Source: Pseudarthrobacter sp. (lineage in GTDB: Bacteria; Actinomycetota; Actinomycetes; Actinomycetales; Micrococcaceae). Taken from it: a DNA stretch of 64,000 bases. Each line of letters starts with the position of its first letter. Within the stretch, counting starts at the first letter, position 1. Both the position numbers and the translations under genes were made by a program. The notes beneath the pieces are model-generated. The model was not told where the DNA came from and made no database searches. It saw only the letters and a program-made list of their open reading frames with translations. Where the stretch lies: NCBI GenBank assembly GCA_031178005.1, contig JAPSJV010000010.1, positions 35,574 to 99,573 on the forward strand, in the 5' to 3' direction. This document shows, piece by piece, positions 35,196-44,860 of the stretch.

Positions 35196-35882
35196 TCACC
35201 CGTCGAATGCTGCGTTCCGGAGCAGTGCGGCCGTAAGTGTCTCGGTGAGCCAGCGCTGGTAGGCGTCGTGGGTCCAGCCGCATTCCTCGACAAGTGCCTG
35301 GTAGTTCGCCCGCCCGCAGATCGCGTAGACGATCTCCCCCGCGCGCTCAGCACTGAGATCGGTGCGAAGCACGCCGCGCTCATGCAGCATCCGCCCGAGC
35401 CCGTTGCGAAGTCCATCAAGGCGTTCGGCCGCAAGTTCGTCGCGGAGCCGGACCAGGCCGGTGTCGCCGTTTGCCGCAGCCTCCAGCGTGACCAGCAGCG
35501 GGCCGACCCGGGACCAGATGCCGGGCTGGGTCGCTGCGTAGAGCTCGAGCTGCCGCGCCGGATCCGATTCTTCGATGATGCGCCGGATCGCGGTTCGTTC
35601 GGTGACCGGGGTGTCGGCTCGGGCAACTCCGCCCGCGATCGCCGCGCGCACTGCGTCGGCGAGTAATCCTGCCTTGCCGGTGGCCGAACGGTAGACGGTC
35701 TCGACGGCGACTCCCGCTTCGGCGGCGATTGCAGGCATCGTTGTCCCCGCGTATCCGCGCTCGACGAACAGGCGGGCCGCCGTTTCGACGATGTGCTGCC
35801 GGGTGCGGGCCGCCTCAGCACGCCTACGTGTGGAGTCGTAGCCACGTCGCGACTGCTGGGTATCCGTTGACTTGTCACTCAT
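35196..35882 (-). CDS. TetR-family regulator
   Basis: About 228 residues from the ATG at 35882; an upstream ATG at 35903 in the same frame is an alternative, and neither has a clear ribosome site. HTH: HIVETAARLFVERGYAGTTMPAIAAEAGVAVETVYRSATGKAGLLADAV. C-terminal ligand domain with a conserved RANYQALVEECGWTHDAYQRWL. Divergent from an SRPBCC protein, which is its probable target. A TATATT hexamer sits just before 35903. Confidence 0.88.
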   Translation of the reverse strand: MSDKSTDTQQSRRGYDSTRRRAEAARTRQHIVETAARLFVERGYAGTTMPAIAAEAGVAVETVYRSATGKAGLLADAVRAAIAGGVARADTPVTERTAIRRIIEESDPARQLELYAATQPGIWSRVGPLLVTLEAAANGDTGLVRLRDELAAERLDGLRNGLGRMLHERGVLRTDLSAERAGEIVYAICGRANYQALVEECGWTHDAYQRWLTETLTAALLRNAAFDG

Positions 35883-35960
35883 TAAGGAGAATGATACTGG
35901 CATGAATATAAAATTCGGGGCACGGCGCTCCGGAATACGGTAAAACCGGAGGTGGGAACA

Positions 35961-36404
35961 ATGGAGGTCATTGACCTCAGCACCACGATCACGAGCCCTC
36001 CGATCGAGGTGTTCAACTACGTGTCAGACGCCGATCGATTGCCCGAATGGCAGCCGTCGGTCGAATCAGCCGGTTTCGACGGCCCTCCTGAGCGCAGGGT
36101 AGGCATGCGTGGCCACGAGCGACGACGGACGCCCGGCGGGTTGCAGGACATCCAGTGGGAGGTCACCAAATGCGAGCCCGGCGTCCTGTGGGCGATTCGC
36201 GGCGTGAATGGACCCGTCAGAGCCCACGTGCAGATCGACCTCTCGCCAGCGGACGGCGGAGGCACGCAACTTGGCTATCGCATGCAACTCGAGGGGGTTG
36301 GCCCCGGCGAGCATATGCTGCCGATGGCCGCCCAAGGTGCGCGCGACGAGGCACCTGAGATGCTCGCCCGTCTCAAGCAGCGGCTCGAGACGGTCAACGC
36401 CTGA
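35961..36404 (+). CDS. SRPBCC-family ligand-binding protein
   Basis: 147 residues; ATG 35961 with GGAGG eight bases upstream. Typical polyketide-cyclase/dehydrase-like fold: VIDLSTTITSPPIEVFNYVSDADRLPEWQPSVESAGF at the start and a long C-terminal helix. Such proteins bind hydrophobic small molecules. The pairing with a divergent TetR gene suggests a detoxification or signal module. Confidence 0.82.
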   Translation: MEVIDLSTTITSPPIEVFNYVSDADRLPEWQPSVESAGFDGPPERRVGMRGHERRRTPGGLQDIQWEVTKCEPGVLWAIRGVNGPVRAHVQIDLSPADGGGTQLGYRMQLEGVGPGEHMLPMAAQGARDEAPEMLARLKQRLETVNA

Positions 36405-36434
36405 ACCAGCCCCGTCCGATCATCGGGCCTTCCG

Positions 36435-37406
36435 TCAGAATCCGGAGGCCCCTGCTGCCAAGTCAGGCCGCAAGACAACGCTGTCGGCGAGTTGCAGGAC
36501 GGCGCCGGCCTGCCCGCACCGCCCAACAACCACCGTGCCGTCCAGGTCCTCGGAACGGGACGTCCGCACATCGAAGCCCGCCGCGGCAAGCATCGCGGCT
36601 GTCCGCACGGCTTGAACCTCACTGGTTTCAATAAGCAGCCAGCCACCGCTCTCCAGCCAGGAGGGTGCTTCCGCGGCAACGCGTCGATGGAAGTCCAGCC
36701 CGTCGGCGCCACCGTCCAGCGCGATCCGGGCTTCGTAGTCGCGGGCTTCGACCGGCATGGTGCAAAGGGAAGCCGTGGGAACGTATGGCGCATTCACCGC
36801 CAGCACCCGGATCCGGCCCCGGATGGCGTCAGGAAGGGCGTCAAAAAGATCGCCCCGATGAACCTGCCCGCCAACCCCTGCAACGTTCTTCGCAGCACAC
36901 AAAGTGGCAACTGGATCAATGTCAGCGGCATGCAGCCGGACCGGAGTTCCACCACCAACAGATGCCATGGCAGCCGCAATCGCCACGCCTACCGCACCGG
37001 AACCGCAACAGAGGTCCACCACAACAGCCGGCAGGCCGGCGTCGTACGCCTGAGATGAAGCGCCAGGAACCGGGGAAAGGCGCAGCGCGGCCACAGCTTC
37101 CCGCACCAACAGTTCCGTCCGGAGCCGCGGGACAAACACACCAGGGTCAACGGCAATTCGCAGGCCGCAAAACCGGGCCCAGCCAAGAATGTGCTCCAGC
37201 GGAGCACCTGACATCCTGTGCTGGACGGCTTCCGCAAGATCGGCTGGGGAAGGAAAGTCGGACAACAGCAACCGGGCCTCGTCCTCGGCAAAAACACACC
37301 CTGCGGCACGGAGCCGCGTGACGACGTCGTCGAAGGAAAAAGTGCCGACGTCGGGAACAGGAGCGGCAGAAGCCGCAAAAGCAAAGGGAAATTCGGGAGC
37401 ACGCAT
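36435..37406 (-). CDS. HemK-related putative protein N5-glutamine methyltransferase
   Basis: 323 residues from the ATG at 37406 (GGAGGAAGG seven bases upstream). Seven-strand SAM fold with VVDLCCGSGAVGVAIAAAM. The catalytic NPPY of PrmC is NAPY here (VLAVNAPYVPT), followed by RDYEARIALDGGADGLDFHRR, which is the pattern of the actinobacterial PrmC-related group (TIGR03704) rather than PrmC itself. Its protein substrate is not known. Confidence 0.85.
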   Translation of the reverse strand: MRAPEFPFAFAASAAPVPDVGTFSFDDVVTRLRAAGCVFAEDEARLLLSDFPSPADLAEAVQHRMSGAPLEHILGWARFCGLRIAVDPGVFVPRLRTELLVREAVAALRLSPVPGASSQAYDAGLPAVVVDLCCGSGAVGVAIAAAMASVGGGTPVRLHAADIDPVATLCAAKNVAGVGGQVHRGDLFDALPDAIRGRIRVLAVNAPYVPTASLCTMPVEARDYEARIALDGGADGLDFHRRVAAEAPSWLESGGWLLIETSEVQAVRTAAMLAAAGFDVRTSRSEDLDGTVVVGRCGQAGAVLQLADSVVLRPDLAAGASGF

Positions 37407-37612
37407 GGAAACGCCTTCCTCCAAAACGGGGAGGCGCTCCGCAGCCAAGCTAGGCCCGGCGGTCCGGACGGCAGGATACGGTGGCGCCCCACGGTGACGG
37501 GACTGCTGACATGGCCGTAATGGGACCCACCTCCTTCTGCCTTGGCTGGAAACTCCATGCTAACTGATCGAAAAGTAGGACGTAGGGCGCCCGGAGTTGG
37601 CAGGATGGAGTT

Positions 37613-38662
37613 ATGACTTCAGCCACGGAACGCACAATCATCTGGACCGGCACCTACACTCCCGACGGCGGCGGCCGTGCTGAAGGGATCGGCGCCCTGG
37701 CCGCGAACAGCGACGGGAGCTTGGAGTGGCTGGGCACCGCAGTTGAGGCCGACTCGCCGTCGTTCCTGGCCGTGCACCCGTCGCTTCCCGTCGTCTACGC
37801 CGTGGCCGAGCAGCGCGGCAAGATCCAGGCCTACCGCCGCACCGGCGACTTCGGGCTGGAAGCCTCTGGGAAAGCCCAAGCCGCCGGCACGGCCACCTGC
37901 CATATCAGCGCGGATCCGCAGGGCCGGTTTGCCGTTGCCTGCTGCTGGGGCGACGGCCAGGTGGTGCTCTACGAACTGGACAACGACGGCGGGCTGGCAG
38001 GGCGGTTCCCGGCCGCGGCGTCGGCCGATCCATACGCGGCTGCCAGCCCGGACGGCGCCCGGCAGAGCCGCGCGCATGCCAGCCTGGTCCTGGCGGACGG
38101 CCGGGTCATGACCACCGACCTAGGCCACGACACGCTGCGCGTCTGGAACTACGTGCCCGGGCAGGGACTCGTCGCCGATCACGAGGTTGTGCTGCCTGCC
38201 GCCTCCGGACCCCGGCACCTGGTGCAGCACCCCACGGGCAGCGTCCTGGTGGTCACCGAATACTCCCTTGAAGTGCTGGTAGTAAAAGCGGACGACGGCG
38301 GAACGCTCCGTGTTGCCAGCCAGAATCCGGTGACGTCCGGCGGCACCCTTCCTGGTGACTCTGCTGCGGAGATCTGCCTGGGTCCGGACGGGAACTACGC
38401 CTATGCCGGCATCCGGGGATCCAACATCATCGGCGTCCTGGCAGTCAGCCCCGACGGCCTGCATGCAACTCCCAAAAGGCATTACGCAAGCGGTGGCGAC
38501 TGGCCCCGGCACCACCTGGTCCGGGATAACTGGCTCTATGTGGCACACGAACGCTCGGACGAGGTCGCTGTCTTTGCTTTGGACCCGGCAACAGGCCTTC
38601 CCGGACCCCGGCTGCAACTTTTGACCGTCCCCTCCCCCACTGCACTGGTCCCTGCGGAGTAG
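37613..38662 (+). CDS. YbhE-type lactonase (6-phosphogluconolactonase-like beta-propeller)
   Basis: 349 residues. The seven-bladed propeller is seen in IIWTGTYTPDGGG, SFLAVHPSLPVVYAVAE, CHISADPQGRFAVACCWGDG, GPRHLVQHPTGSVLVVTEYS, EICLGPDGNYAYAGIRGSN and WPRHHLVRDNWLYVAHERSD. This family hydrolyses 6-phosphogluconolactone or related sugar lactones. Monocistronic, with AGGA seven bases before the ATG. Confidence 0.85.
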   Translation: MTSATERTIIWTGTYTPDGGGRAEGIGALAANSDGSLEWLGTAVEADSPSFLAVHPSLPVVYAVAEQRGKIQAYRRTGDFGLEASGKAQAAGTATCHISADPQGRFAVACCWGDGQVVLYELDNDGGLAGRFPAAASADPYAAASPDGARQSRAHASLVLADGRVMTTDLGHDTLRVWNYVPGQGLVADHEVVLPAASGPRHLVQHPTGSVLVVTEYSLEVLVVKADDGGTLRVASQNPVTSGGTLPGDSAAEICLGPDGNYAYAGIRGSNIIGVLAVSPDGLHATPKRHYASGGDWPRHHLVRDNWLYVAHERSDEVAVFALDPATGLPGPRLQLLTVPSPTALVPAE

Positions 38663-38732
38663 GGGACGCCCGGGCATCCAAGGACCGGCCGAGGCACCCA
38701 AACCCAAACAAAATAGCTCTGGCGCTTTTGGT

Positions 38733-38748
38733 GTGCAAGCGCTTACAC
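38733..38748. promoter_or_regulatory. LacI-type operator upstream of alpha-amylase gene
   Basis: GTGCAAGC-GCTTACAC is a 16-bp palindrome (7 of 8 pairs) with the central GC step seen in sugar-responsive LacI-family operators. It lies 85 bases before the amylase start. Confidence 0.55.
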
Positions 38749-38833
38749 TTGTGACTCCAGTCACAGCACAGTTCCCTGCCCTGCTGGCTGCTGTCCGATT
38801 CCCTGAAGCAATGCCGCTACCAGGAGGCGCACT

Positions 38834-41800
38834 TTGTCACCCCGCACCCGCAAGAAACCCCCGCTCGCCCGCCCAACAGCCACGGCAGGCATCCGCCCGG
38901 CTCTCCGCACCACCTTCCGCGCAGCCGCTTTGGGTCTGCTGACCGCCGCAGTCGCTGCCTCCGCGGCAGTAGTCCCCGCCCACGCCGCACCCGGTCCCAA
39001 AACTCCGGAGCCGTCGTCGGGCCTTCACTCACTCCGCGCACCGGTGACGGACGAGAACTTCTACTTCGTTATGGCAGACCGTTTCAGCAACGGTGACGCC
39101 TCCAATGACGACGGCGGCCTGGGATCGGATCCGATGGTCTCGGGCTACGATCCCACCCGGAAGGGCTTCTACAACGGCGGCGACCTGGCTGGCCTGCTGG
39201 ACAAGATCGACTACATCCAGGGCCTGGGCACCACGTCCATCTGGCTGACGCCGAGCTTCAAGAACAAGGCGGTGCAGCCGGAGGACAACTCGGCCGGCTA
39301 CCACGGCTACTGGATCACCGACTTCACCCAGATCGACCCGCACCTGGGCACCAACGAGGAACTCAAGGCGCTGATTGACGAGGCCCACTCGCGCGGCATG
39401 AAGGTGTACTTCGACATCATCACCAACCACACCGCGGACGTCATCGGTTACGAGGAAGGCGCGCGCAAGGCCTACGTTTCCAAGGACGAGGTTCCCTACA
39501 AAACCGCTGAGGGCGTGGAGTTCGATGACCGCGATTACGCCGGCTCGGCAGACTTCCCGGAGCTGGATCCCGCCACGTCGTTCCCCTACACGCCCGTCCT
39601 GGAAGCCGGCGAAGAGGACCTCAAAGTCCCCTCCTGGCTGAACGATTCCACGCTCTACCACAACCGCGGCAACACCACCTTCGTGGGCGAGGACGCCTAC
39701 TACGGCGACTTCTTCGGCCTGGACGACCTCTTCACCGAGCACCCAACCGTGGTGGAAGGCATGAAGGACATCTACAAGACGTGGATCGGCGACTTCGGCG
39801 TTGACGGCTTCCGGATCGACACCATGAAACACGTCAACGACGAGTTTTGGCAGGACTTTGGCCCGGACGTCCTCAACTACGCCCACCAGCAGGGCAAGGA
39901 CGAGTTCTTTATGTTCGGCGAGGTCTTTGACACCACCAAGAGCTTTACGTCCCAGTTCACCACCCGCAGCAAGATGCAGGCGGTGCTGGACTTCCCGTTC
40001 CAGGAAGCGGCCCGCAGCTTCGCTTCCGAGGGCCAGGACACCCGGGAACTGGAAACGTTCTTCGCCGGAGACGATTGGTACACGGACGCGGATTCCAACG
40101 TCTACCAGCTGCCCACGTTCCTGGGCAACCACGACATGGGCCGCATCGGCCACTTCATCGCCGCAGACAACCCGGGCGCATCCGACGCCGAGAAGGTGGC
40201 CCGCGACCGGCTGGCCCACGAGCTGATGTACTTCTCCCGCGGCAATCCGGTGATCTACTACGGTGATGAGCAGGGCTTCACAGGCCCAGGCGGTGACCAG
40301 GACGCGCGGCAGACGCTGTTCGCCAGCCAGGTCCCGGAGTACCTCGACGACGATCTGCTGGGTACCGACGCAACGCACGCGACGGACAACTTCAGCCAGG
40401 ACCACCCGCTGTACACCAAAATCAGTGAGCTCGCGGGCCTGACAAAGGAGCACCCGGCCCTGCGCGACGGCGCCCACCAGCACCGCTACGCATCCGACGG
40501 CGCCGGAATCTACGCCTTCTCCCGCACCGATGCCAAGGACCAGCGCGAATACGTGGTGGCCCTGAACAACAGCGAAGAGCCGCAGACCGCCCAGGTGCCG
40601 ACGTACATTTCGAAGCGCAACTACACCTTGGTCTATGGCGATTCGGGGGCTGCCGCAGCCGAGGTGAAAACGTCCGACGCCGGCACCCTCGCCGTCACGG
40701 TCCCGCCGCTGTCCGCCGTGGTGTACAAGTCCTCAGGGCGCCTCCCGCACTCCAAGGCAGCACCCGCCGTCGTACTCCAGGATCCTGCCCCGGCAACCGG
40801 TGACAACGGCCGCCTAAAGGTGACTGCCGACGTCGACGGTACTTCGTTCTACGAGGTCACCTTCGAAGCGAAGACAGCCAGCGGCGGGTGGGAGTCGATC
40901 GGCACCGACGACACCGCGCCGTACCAGGTGTTCCACGATGTTGCCGCGTTGGATGCCGGCACCGCTGTCGAGTACCGCGCCACTGTGCTGGACAACGGCG
41001 GCCACACCTCAGTGAGCCAGCCGCGCACCGGTTCCGTTCCGGCTCCCGTCCTGACGATTCAGTCGCCGGATGAAGGCAGCAGCGTGGACGGCTCCGTGAC
41101 CGTCAGCGCGACGGCCGATCCGGAAAAGGCCACCCACGTGGTGTCCTTCGAGCGGAGCGTGGCCGGTGGCGAATGGACTGCGATCGGATCCGACGATTCA
41201 TCGCCGGTGTACTCGGTGACGGATGACCTGGCCGCGCTGGGGCTCGAGGACGGCACGCAGGTCCAGTACCGCGCGCTGATGAGCGGCACCGGATTCAGCG
41301 TGACCAGTGAACCACGCACCGTCGTCGTTGGCGATGCTCCGCAGCCGGACTCGGTCACGGTGGCCGGGAACCTGAACGCGCTGCTGGGCTGCCCGGAGTG
41401 GGACCCCACCTGCCCGCAGGCCATGATGACGCTGGATCCGGCGGACAAAATCTGGCGGCTCACTGTTGACCTGCCGGCGGGCGAGTACCAGTACAAGGCA
41501 GCGTTGAACGGTTCTTGGACCGAGAACTACGGCGCCGGCGGTGAATTTAATGGCGGCAACATCGTCCTGAACCACCCGGGCGGGCCTGTCACCTTCCGGT
41601 ATGACAACAGCACGCACCTGCTGGACACGGTTTACGCCTCCCAGCAGCCGGAATCCGTGACCGTCGCGGGCAGCCTGAACTCGGAAATGGGGTGCGCCGG
41701 GGACTGGATGCCGGAGTGCGCTTTGGCCCATATGGCCCTCGATCCCACCGACCTGGTGTGGAAGCTGACGGTGACTCTGCCTGTGGGTTCGTACGAGTTC

Positions 41801-41941
41801 AAGGCCGCGCTGAACGATTCGTGGACCGAGAACTACGGTGCTGGCGGGGTGTCCAACGGCGGCAACATTGCCCTGGAGCACGACGGCGGTGCGGTCACGT
41901 TCCGGTACGACCACTTCACCCACCTGATCACGGCGGGGTAA
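38834..41941 (+). CDS. Secreted GH13 alpha-amylase family enzyme with two C-terminal X25-like modules
   Basis: 1035 residues from the TTG at 38834, fixed by a perfect AGGAGG six bases upstream. Signal peptide ~1-52. GH13 barrel (~65-560): DENFYFVMADRFSNGD, FDIITNHTAD, catalytic Asp in GFRIDTMKH (~328), Glu in MFGEVFD (~361), Asp in FLGNHDMGR (~432). Two Ig-like repeats (~640-835) are followed by two copies of an X25/pullulanase-tail module (~838-935 and 937-1035), each with TVAGxLN...LGC/MGC...SWTENYGAGG. It should cut starch, glycogen or pullulan outside the cell. Confidence 0.9.
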   Translation: MSPRTRKKPPLARPTATAGIRPALRTTFRAAALGLLTAAVAASAAVVPAHAAPGPKTPEPSSGLHSLRAPVTDENFYFVMADRFSNGDASNDDGGLGSDPMVSGYDPTRKGFYNGGDLAGLLDKIDYIQGLGTTSIWLTPSFKNKAVQPEDNSAGYHGYWITDFTQIDPHLGTNEELKALIDEAHSRGMKVYFDIITNHTADVIGYEEGARKAYVSKDEVPYKTAEGVEFDDRDYAGSADFPELDPATSFPYTPVLEAGEEDLKVPSWLNDSTLYHNRGNTTFVGEDAYYGDFFGLDDLFTEHPTVVEGMKDIYKTWIGDFGVDGFRIDTMKHVNDEFWQDFGPDVLNYAHQQGKDEFFMFGEVFDTTKSFTSQFTTRSKMQAVLDFPFQEAARSFASEGQDTRELETFFAGDDWYTDADSNVYQLPTFLGNHDMGRIGHFIAADNPGASDAEKVARDRLAHELMYFSRGNPVIYYGDEQGFTGPGGDQDARQTLFASQVPEYLDDDLLGTDATHATDNFSQDHPLYTKISELAGLTKEHPALRDGAHQHRYASDGAGIYAFSRTDAKDQREYVVALNNSEEPQTAQVPTYISKRNYTLVYGDSGAAAAEVKTSDAGTLAVTVPPLSAVVYKSSGRLPHSKAAPAVVLQDPAPATGDNGRLKVTADVDGTSFYEVTFEAKTASGGWESIGTDDTAPYQVFHDVAALDAGTAVEYRATVLDNGGHTSVSQPRTGSVPAPVLTIQSPDEGSSVDGSVTVSATADPEKATHVVSFERSVAGGEWTAIGSDDSSPVYSVTDDLAALGLEDGTQVQYRALMSGTGFSVTSEPRTVVVGDAPQPDSVTVAGNLNALLGCPEWDPTCPQAMMTLDPADKIWRLTVDLPAGEYQYKAALNGSWTENYGAGGEFNGGNIVLNHPGGPVTFRYDNSTHLLDTVYASQQPESVTVAGSLNSEMGCAGDWMPECALAHMALDPTDLVWKLTVTLPVGSYEFKAALNDSWTENYGAGGVSNGGNIALEHDGGAVTFRYDHFTHLITAG

Positions 41942-41949
41942 CCTCTGCG

Positions 41950-41978
41950 CCCTCCCGCCCCTAGTTGGGACGGGAGGG
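41950..41978. terminator. Bidirectional terminator between amylase and malQ
   Basis: CCCTCCCG (41950-41957) pairs with CGGGAGGG (41971-41978) between two converging gene ends. Confidence 0.65.
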
Positions 41979-44195
41979 TCAGGTTGTCGCGGTTCGCAGT
42001 GAATGCTCGACGGCAGCCAGCAGGCGGTTGAAGCGGGGGTTCTCCGGCAGTTGGTCAAGCACCACCGGTTTTCCGTCCGGGCCGGCCAGGGGAATCTGCC
42101 AGTTGGGGTAGAGGGCTCCGGTGGTTCCGGGCTGGTTCTGGACCCGCCGCTCCCCCACCGCATCCACCAGCGCCACGCCCAGCAACACCGACGGAGCCTG
42201 GGCCAACAGCCGGTGCAGCGCCTCGATGGTCCGTTCGTCATCACGGGCGTGGCCGCCTGAAGCTTCCGGCAGCAGGCCGCGTTCCTTCAGCAGGTCCATC
42301 ATCCTGGCCATAGTGGCGTTGTGGTCGAGCCGCTCGTCGGCCTCGGACCGCTCCAGCAGGCCCAGCCTGCTGCGCAACGCAACATGGTCCCCCGCCAGGT
42401 ACCCGGCGGTGGGCGGAAGGTCATGGGTGTTGACGCTGGCGAGTGCCTGCACCCGGTACCTTTCCGGCGGCAGGGGCGAGTCGCCGTCGTTCTCAAACCA
42501 GAGGATGGAGGTTCCCAAAATGCCGCGGGCGGCCAGATAGTCACGTACCCAGGGCTCGAAGGTTCCCAGGTCCTCCCCGATCACCACGGCCCCGGCGCGG
42601 TGGGCCTCCAGGGCCAGCACGCCGATCAGGGCGTCGTGGTCGTAGCGGACGTAGGCGCCGTCCGCAGGGCTGTTGCCGGCGGGGACCCACCACAGTCGGA
42701 AGAGTCCCAGGACGTGGTCCACCCTGATTCCGCCTGCGTGGCGCAGGACGGTACCCAGCATGTCGCGGAACGGCCGGTAACCCTTTTCCGCAAGCCGTTC
42801 CGGGTGCCAGGGCGGCTGGCCCCAGTCCTGGCCCTGCTGGTTGTACATGTCCGGCGGTGCGCCAACACTCATGCCGGACGCCAAAACATCGCGGAGGGTC
42901 CAGGCGTCGGCGCTGCAGTGATCCACGCCCACGGCCAGATCGTGCACAACACCCAGCCGCATTCCCGAGCGTTTGGCCGCCCGCTGGGCGTTCTCCAACT
43001 GTTCGTCGCAGACCCACTGCAGCCACCGGTGGAAGTCGATGCGGCCAGCGAGCTCCACACGCCTTGCCTCTGCGCGTTCCGATCCAATCCCGGACTTCGG
43101 TTTCGTCCAGAAGCTGTCCGTAGGCCCGGTGTCCTCACGAATGGCCGACCATAGGGCAAAGTCGTCCAGGCCCGGTCCGGCCTCACGGCAGAACCTGTCC
43201 AACGCATCCTGCCGGGCCGCGGAACGCTGCACCTTGTAAACCAGCTCCAGCGCCTCCAGCTTGGCGGCGAAAGAGACGTCGCGGTCCAGCCGGTCGGGGT
43301 CCGCGTTCAGCTTGAGCACCGGATCCAGGAGCTGGTCGATTTTGGCCCGCTTCCGTGGTTTCAGGAAGGCAAATTCCGGAATCGCTTCCACCCGGATGTA
43401 CAGAGGGTTGAAGAAGCGCCGGGTGGAGGGAGAGTACGGCGAAGGCTGCAGCGGCGTAACCGGCTCGGCCGCATGGAGCGGGTTCACCAGGACATAATCG
43501 GCACCCCGGCTTCCGCTGATGGCCGCCAGATCGGCAAGATCCGCGAAGTCACCGATGCCCCAGGACCGCTGCGAGCGCACTGAGTACAGCTGCGCGGCCA
43601 GGCCCCAGCCGCGCTTTTCGTGCAACGGCTCGGCTGTCTGGAGCCTTGCCGGAACCACTATCAACGAACCTTGGGCCCGCACGTCATCCGACTCGGCATG
43701 CAGCGTGTGGTAACCCAACGGCAGGTCCGCTGGAACTGCAAAGGTGGCTCGTCCCACGAGGTGACCGTCGACGTCGGCCGGCGGCACCCACACGTCCTGC
43801 TGTTCGGCGTCGAACACTTCCCCGTCCTCACGTTCGATGGTGAGGCGGGCCGGGCTGCCGTGCGGAACATGGACAGGAACCGTGGCCGATTCGCCCTCCG
43901 TCACCACAACAGTCCGTGGCAGCATCCGGCGCCAGTGAGCGAGCTCGGCGTTGCGCAGGGCAGCTTCGATCAATTCATCAGTGTCCGCCTGCACACCGAG
44001 CGCGGCCAGGACTTTCACCAGCGTCTGGTCCGAAACCGTGTGCGGCAGCCCGCCATGGCCGAGAAAGGAGGTGCCCACCCCGTGGGCAGCGGCGAGCTGC
44101 CGGAGCGGCGTGGCGGGATCGTCTTCGTTCGGGGTCCCGCTTGTGCTGTCCGGGGCGTTGGTGGAAAGAGTCAGTTGGTGGTCTGGGGTGTTCAT
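41979..44195 (-). CDS. malQ: 4-alpha-glucanotransferase (amylomaltase)
   Basis: 738 residues from the ATG at 44195. N-terminal Ig-like domain (~70-180) as in long actinobacterial MalQ, then the GH77 barrel: SQRSWGIGDFADLADLA, VLVNPLHAAEP, GIRVDHVLGLFRLWW (nucleophile Asp), VVIGEDLGTFEPWV (acid Glu), NTHDLPPTAGY. It processes maltodextrins in the cytoplasm and is the logical partner of the convergent secreted amylase. Confidence 0.92.
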   Translation of the reverse strand: MNTPDHQLTLSTNAPDSTSGTPNEDDPATPLRQLAAAHGVGTSFLGHGGLPHTVSDQTLVKVLAALGVQADTDELIEAALRNAELAHWRRMLPRTVVVTEGESATVPVHVPHGSPARLTIEREDGEVFDAEQQDVWVPPADVDGHLVGRATFAVPADLPLGYHTLHAESDDVRAQGSLIVVPARLQTAEPLHEKRGWGLAAQLYSVRSQRSWGIGDFADLADLAAISGSRGADYVLVNPLHAAEPVTPLQPSPYSPSTRRFFNPLYIRVEAIPEFAFLKPRKRAKIDQLLDPVLKLNADPDRLDRDVSFAAKLEALELVYKVQRSAARQDALDRFCREAGPGLDDFALWSAIREDTGPTDSFWTKPKSGIGSERAEARRVELAGRIDFHRWLQWVCDEQLENAQRAAKRSGMRLGVVHDLAVGVDHCSADAWTLRDVLASGMSVGAPPDMYNQQGQDWGQPPWHPERLAEKGYRPFRDMLGTVLRHAGGIRVDHVLGLFRLWWVPAGNSPADGAYVRYDHDALIGVLALEAHRAGAVVIGEDLGTFEPWVRDYLAARGILGTSILWFENDGDSPLPPERYRVQALASVNTHDLPPTAGYLAGDHVALRSRLGLLERSEADERLDHNATMARMMDLLKERGLLPEASGGHARDDERTIEALHRLLAQAPSVLLGVALVDAVGERRVQNQPGTTGALYPNWQIPLAGPDGKPVVLDQLPENPRFNRLLAAVEHSLRTATT

Positions 44196-44253
44196 GGACG
44201 TCCCGCCTCGTCTTTGATGTGCCAGCGTCTTCGTCCGATTATTGCAGGGCACC

Positions 44254-44320
44254 CCCGTCGAGTGGCGAGCTAATGACGCTTTCGCTCGCCGTAAGCAGCA
44301 TTATGTCGCCACTCGACGGG
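44254..44320. repeat. Palindromic intergenic repeat, family B, copy 1
   Basis: 67 bases with arms beginning CCCGTCGAGTGGCGA and ending in the complement. Inner parts read TAATGACGCTT and AAGCAGCATTA around a short loop. Copy 2 is at 44861-44927, also 67 bases. The hexapeptide-protein gene lies between the two copies. Confidence 0.9.
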
Positions 44321-44400
44321 CGGGTTGGTGGTCACAATGGGAATCCTCTCCGCCTCCGGGCCGTTAACACTTGTGAATGGCATCTCTGTGAAGGAATGGA

Positions 44401-44856
44401 ATGAGCAGGAAGTTTGAGTCTGTAGAGGACGACGCCGGCAGGGTCACCCGATATGTCCGGCACCCCAATGGCGGCGGACTCGTGGCACCCGGCGCCAGCG
44501 TCGAGGACAATGTGCGGATTGGCCCCATGACGTACGTGGAGCCTGGGGCCATCATCGCCTCCGGTGCACGGATCGGCCGCGGCAGCTGGATTGACCGCGG
44601 TGCGCGGATCGGCGAGCGCGCGGTGATTGGCGACTCCGTGCACGTGGGCAACGGAACAGCCATTGGCAACCGGGTACATGTGGGCAGCCACGCCAGGATT
44701 GGATCCGGAGCTGCCATTGGGCATGGGGCACGCGTGCATGCCGACCAGATTGTGGCCGACGGCGCCCGGATCATGGCAGAACCTATACGACGCCGGTCTG
44801 CCGCAGCAGCGTCCCACCGGCGCCCGTCGCGGAAGCATCACGGCCTGGCCGCGTAG
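44401..44856 (+). CDS. Hexapeptide-repeat (left-handed beta-helix) protein
   Basis: 151 residues. From ~residue 28 to 125 there are isoleucine/valine-rich hexapeptide turns (APGASVEDNVRIGPMTYV, IIASGARIGRGSWI, ARIGERAVIGDSVHVG, NRVHVGSHARIG, AAIGHGARVHA). No acyltransferase histidine cluster of the DapD/GlmU kind or gamma-carbonic-anhydrase His triad is clear, so it may be structural or an acetyltransferase-like protein. Basic C-terminal tail (RRRSAAAASHRRPSRKHH). It is enclosed by two family B palindromes. Confidence 0.75.
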   Translation: MSRKFESVEDDAGRVTRYVRHPNGGGLVAPGASVEDNVRIGPMTYVEPGAIIASGARIGRGSWIDRGARIGERAVIGDSVHVGNGTAIGNRVHVGSHARIGSGAAIGHGARVHADQIVADGARIMAEPIRRRSAAAASHRRPSRKHHGLAA

Positions 44857-44860
44857 AGTC

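Noticed and set aside
39029..40483. 484-codon antisense frame over the amylase gene
   Set aside because: Shadow frame; sense strand contains all GH13 catalytic motifs.
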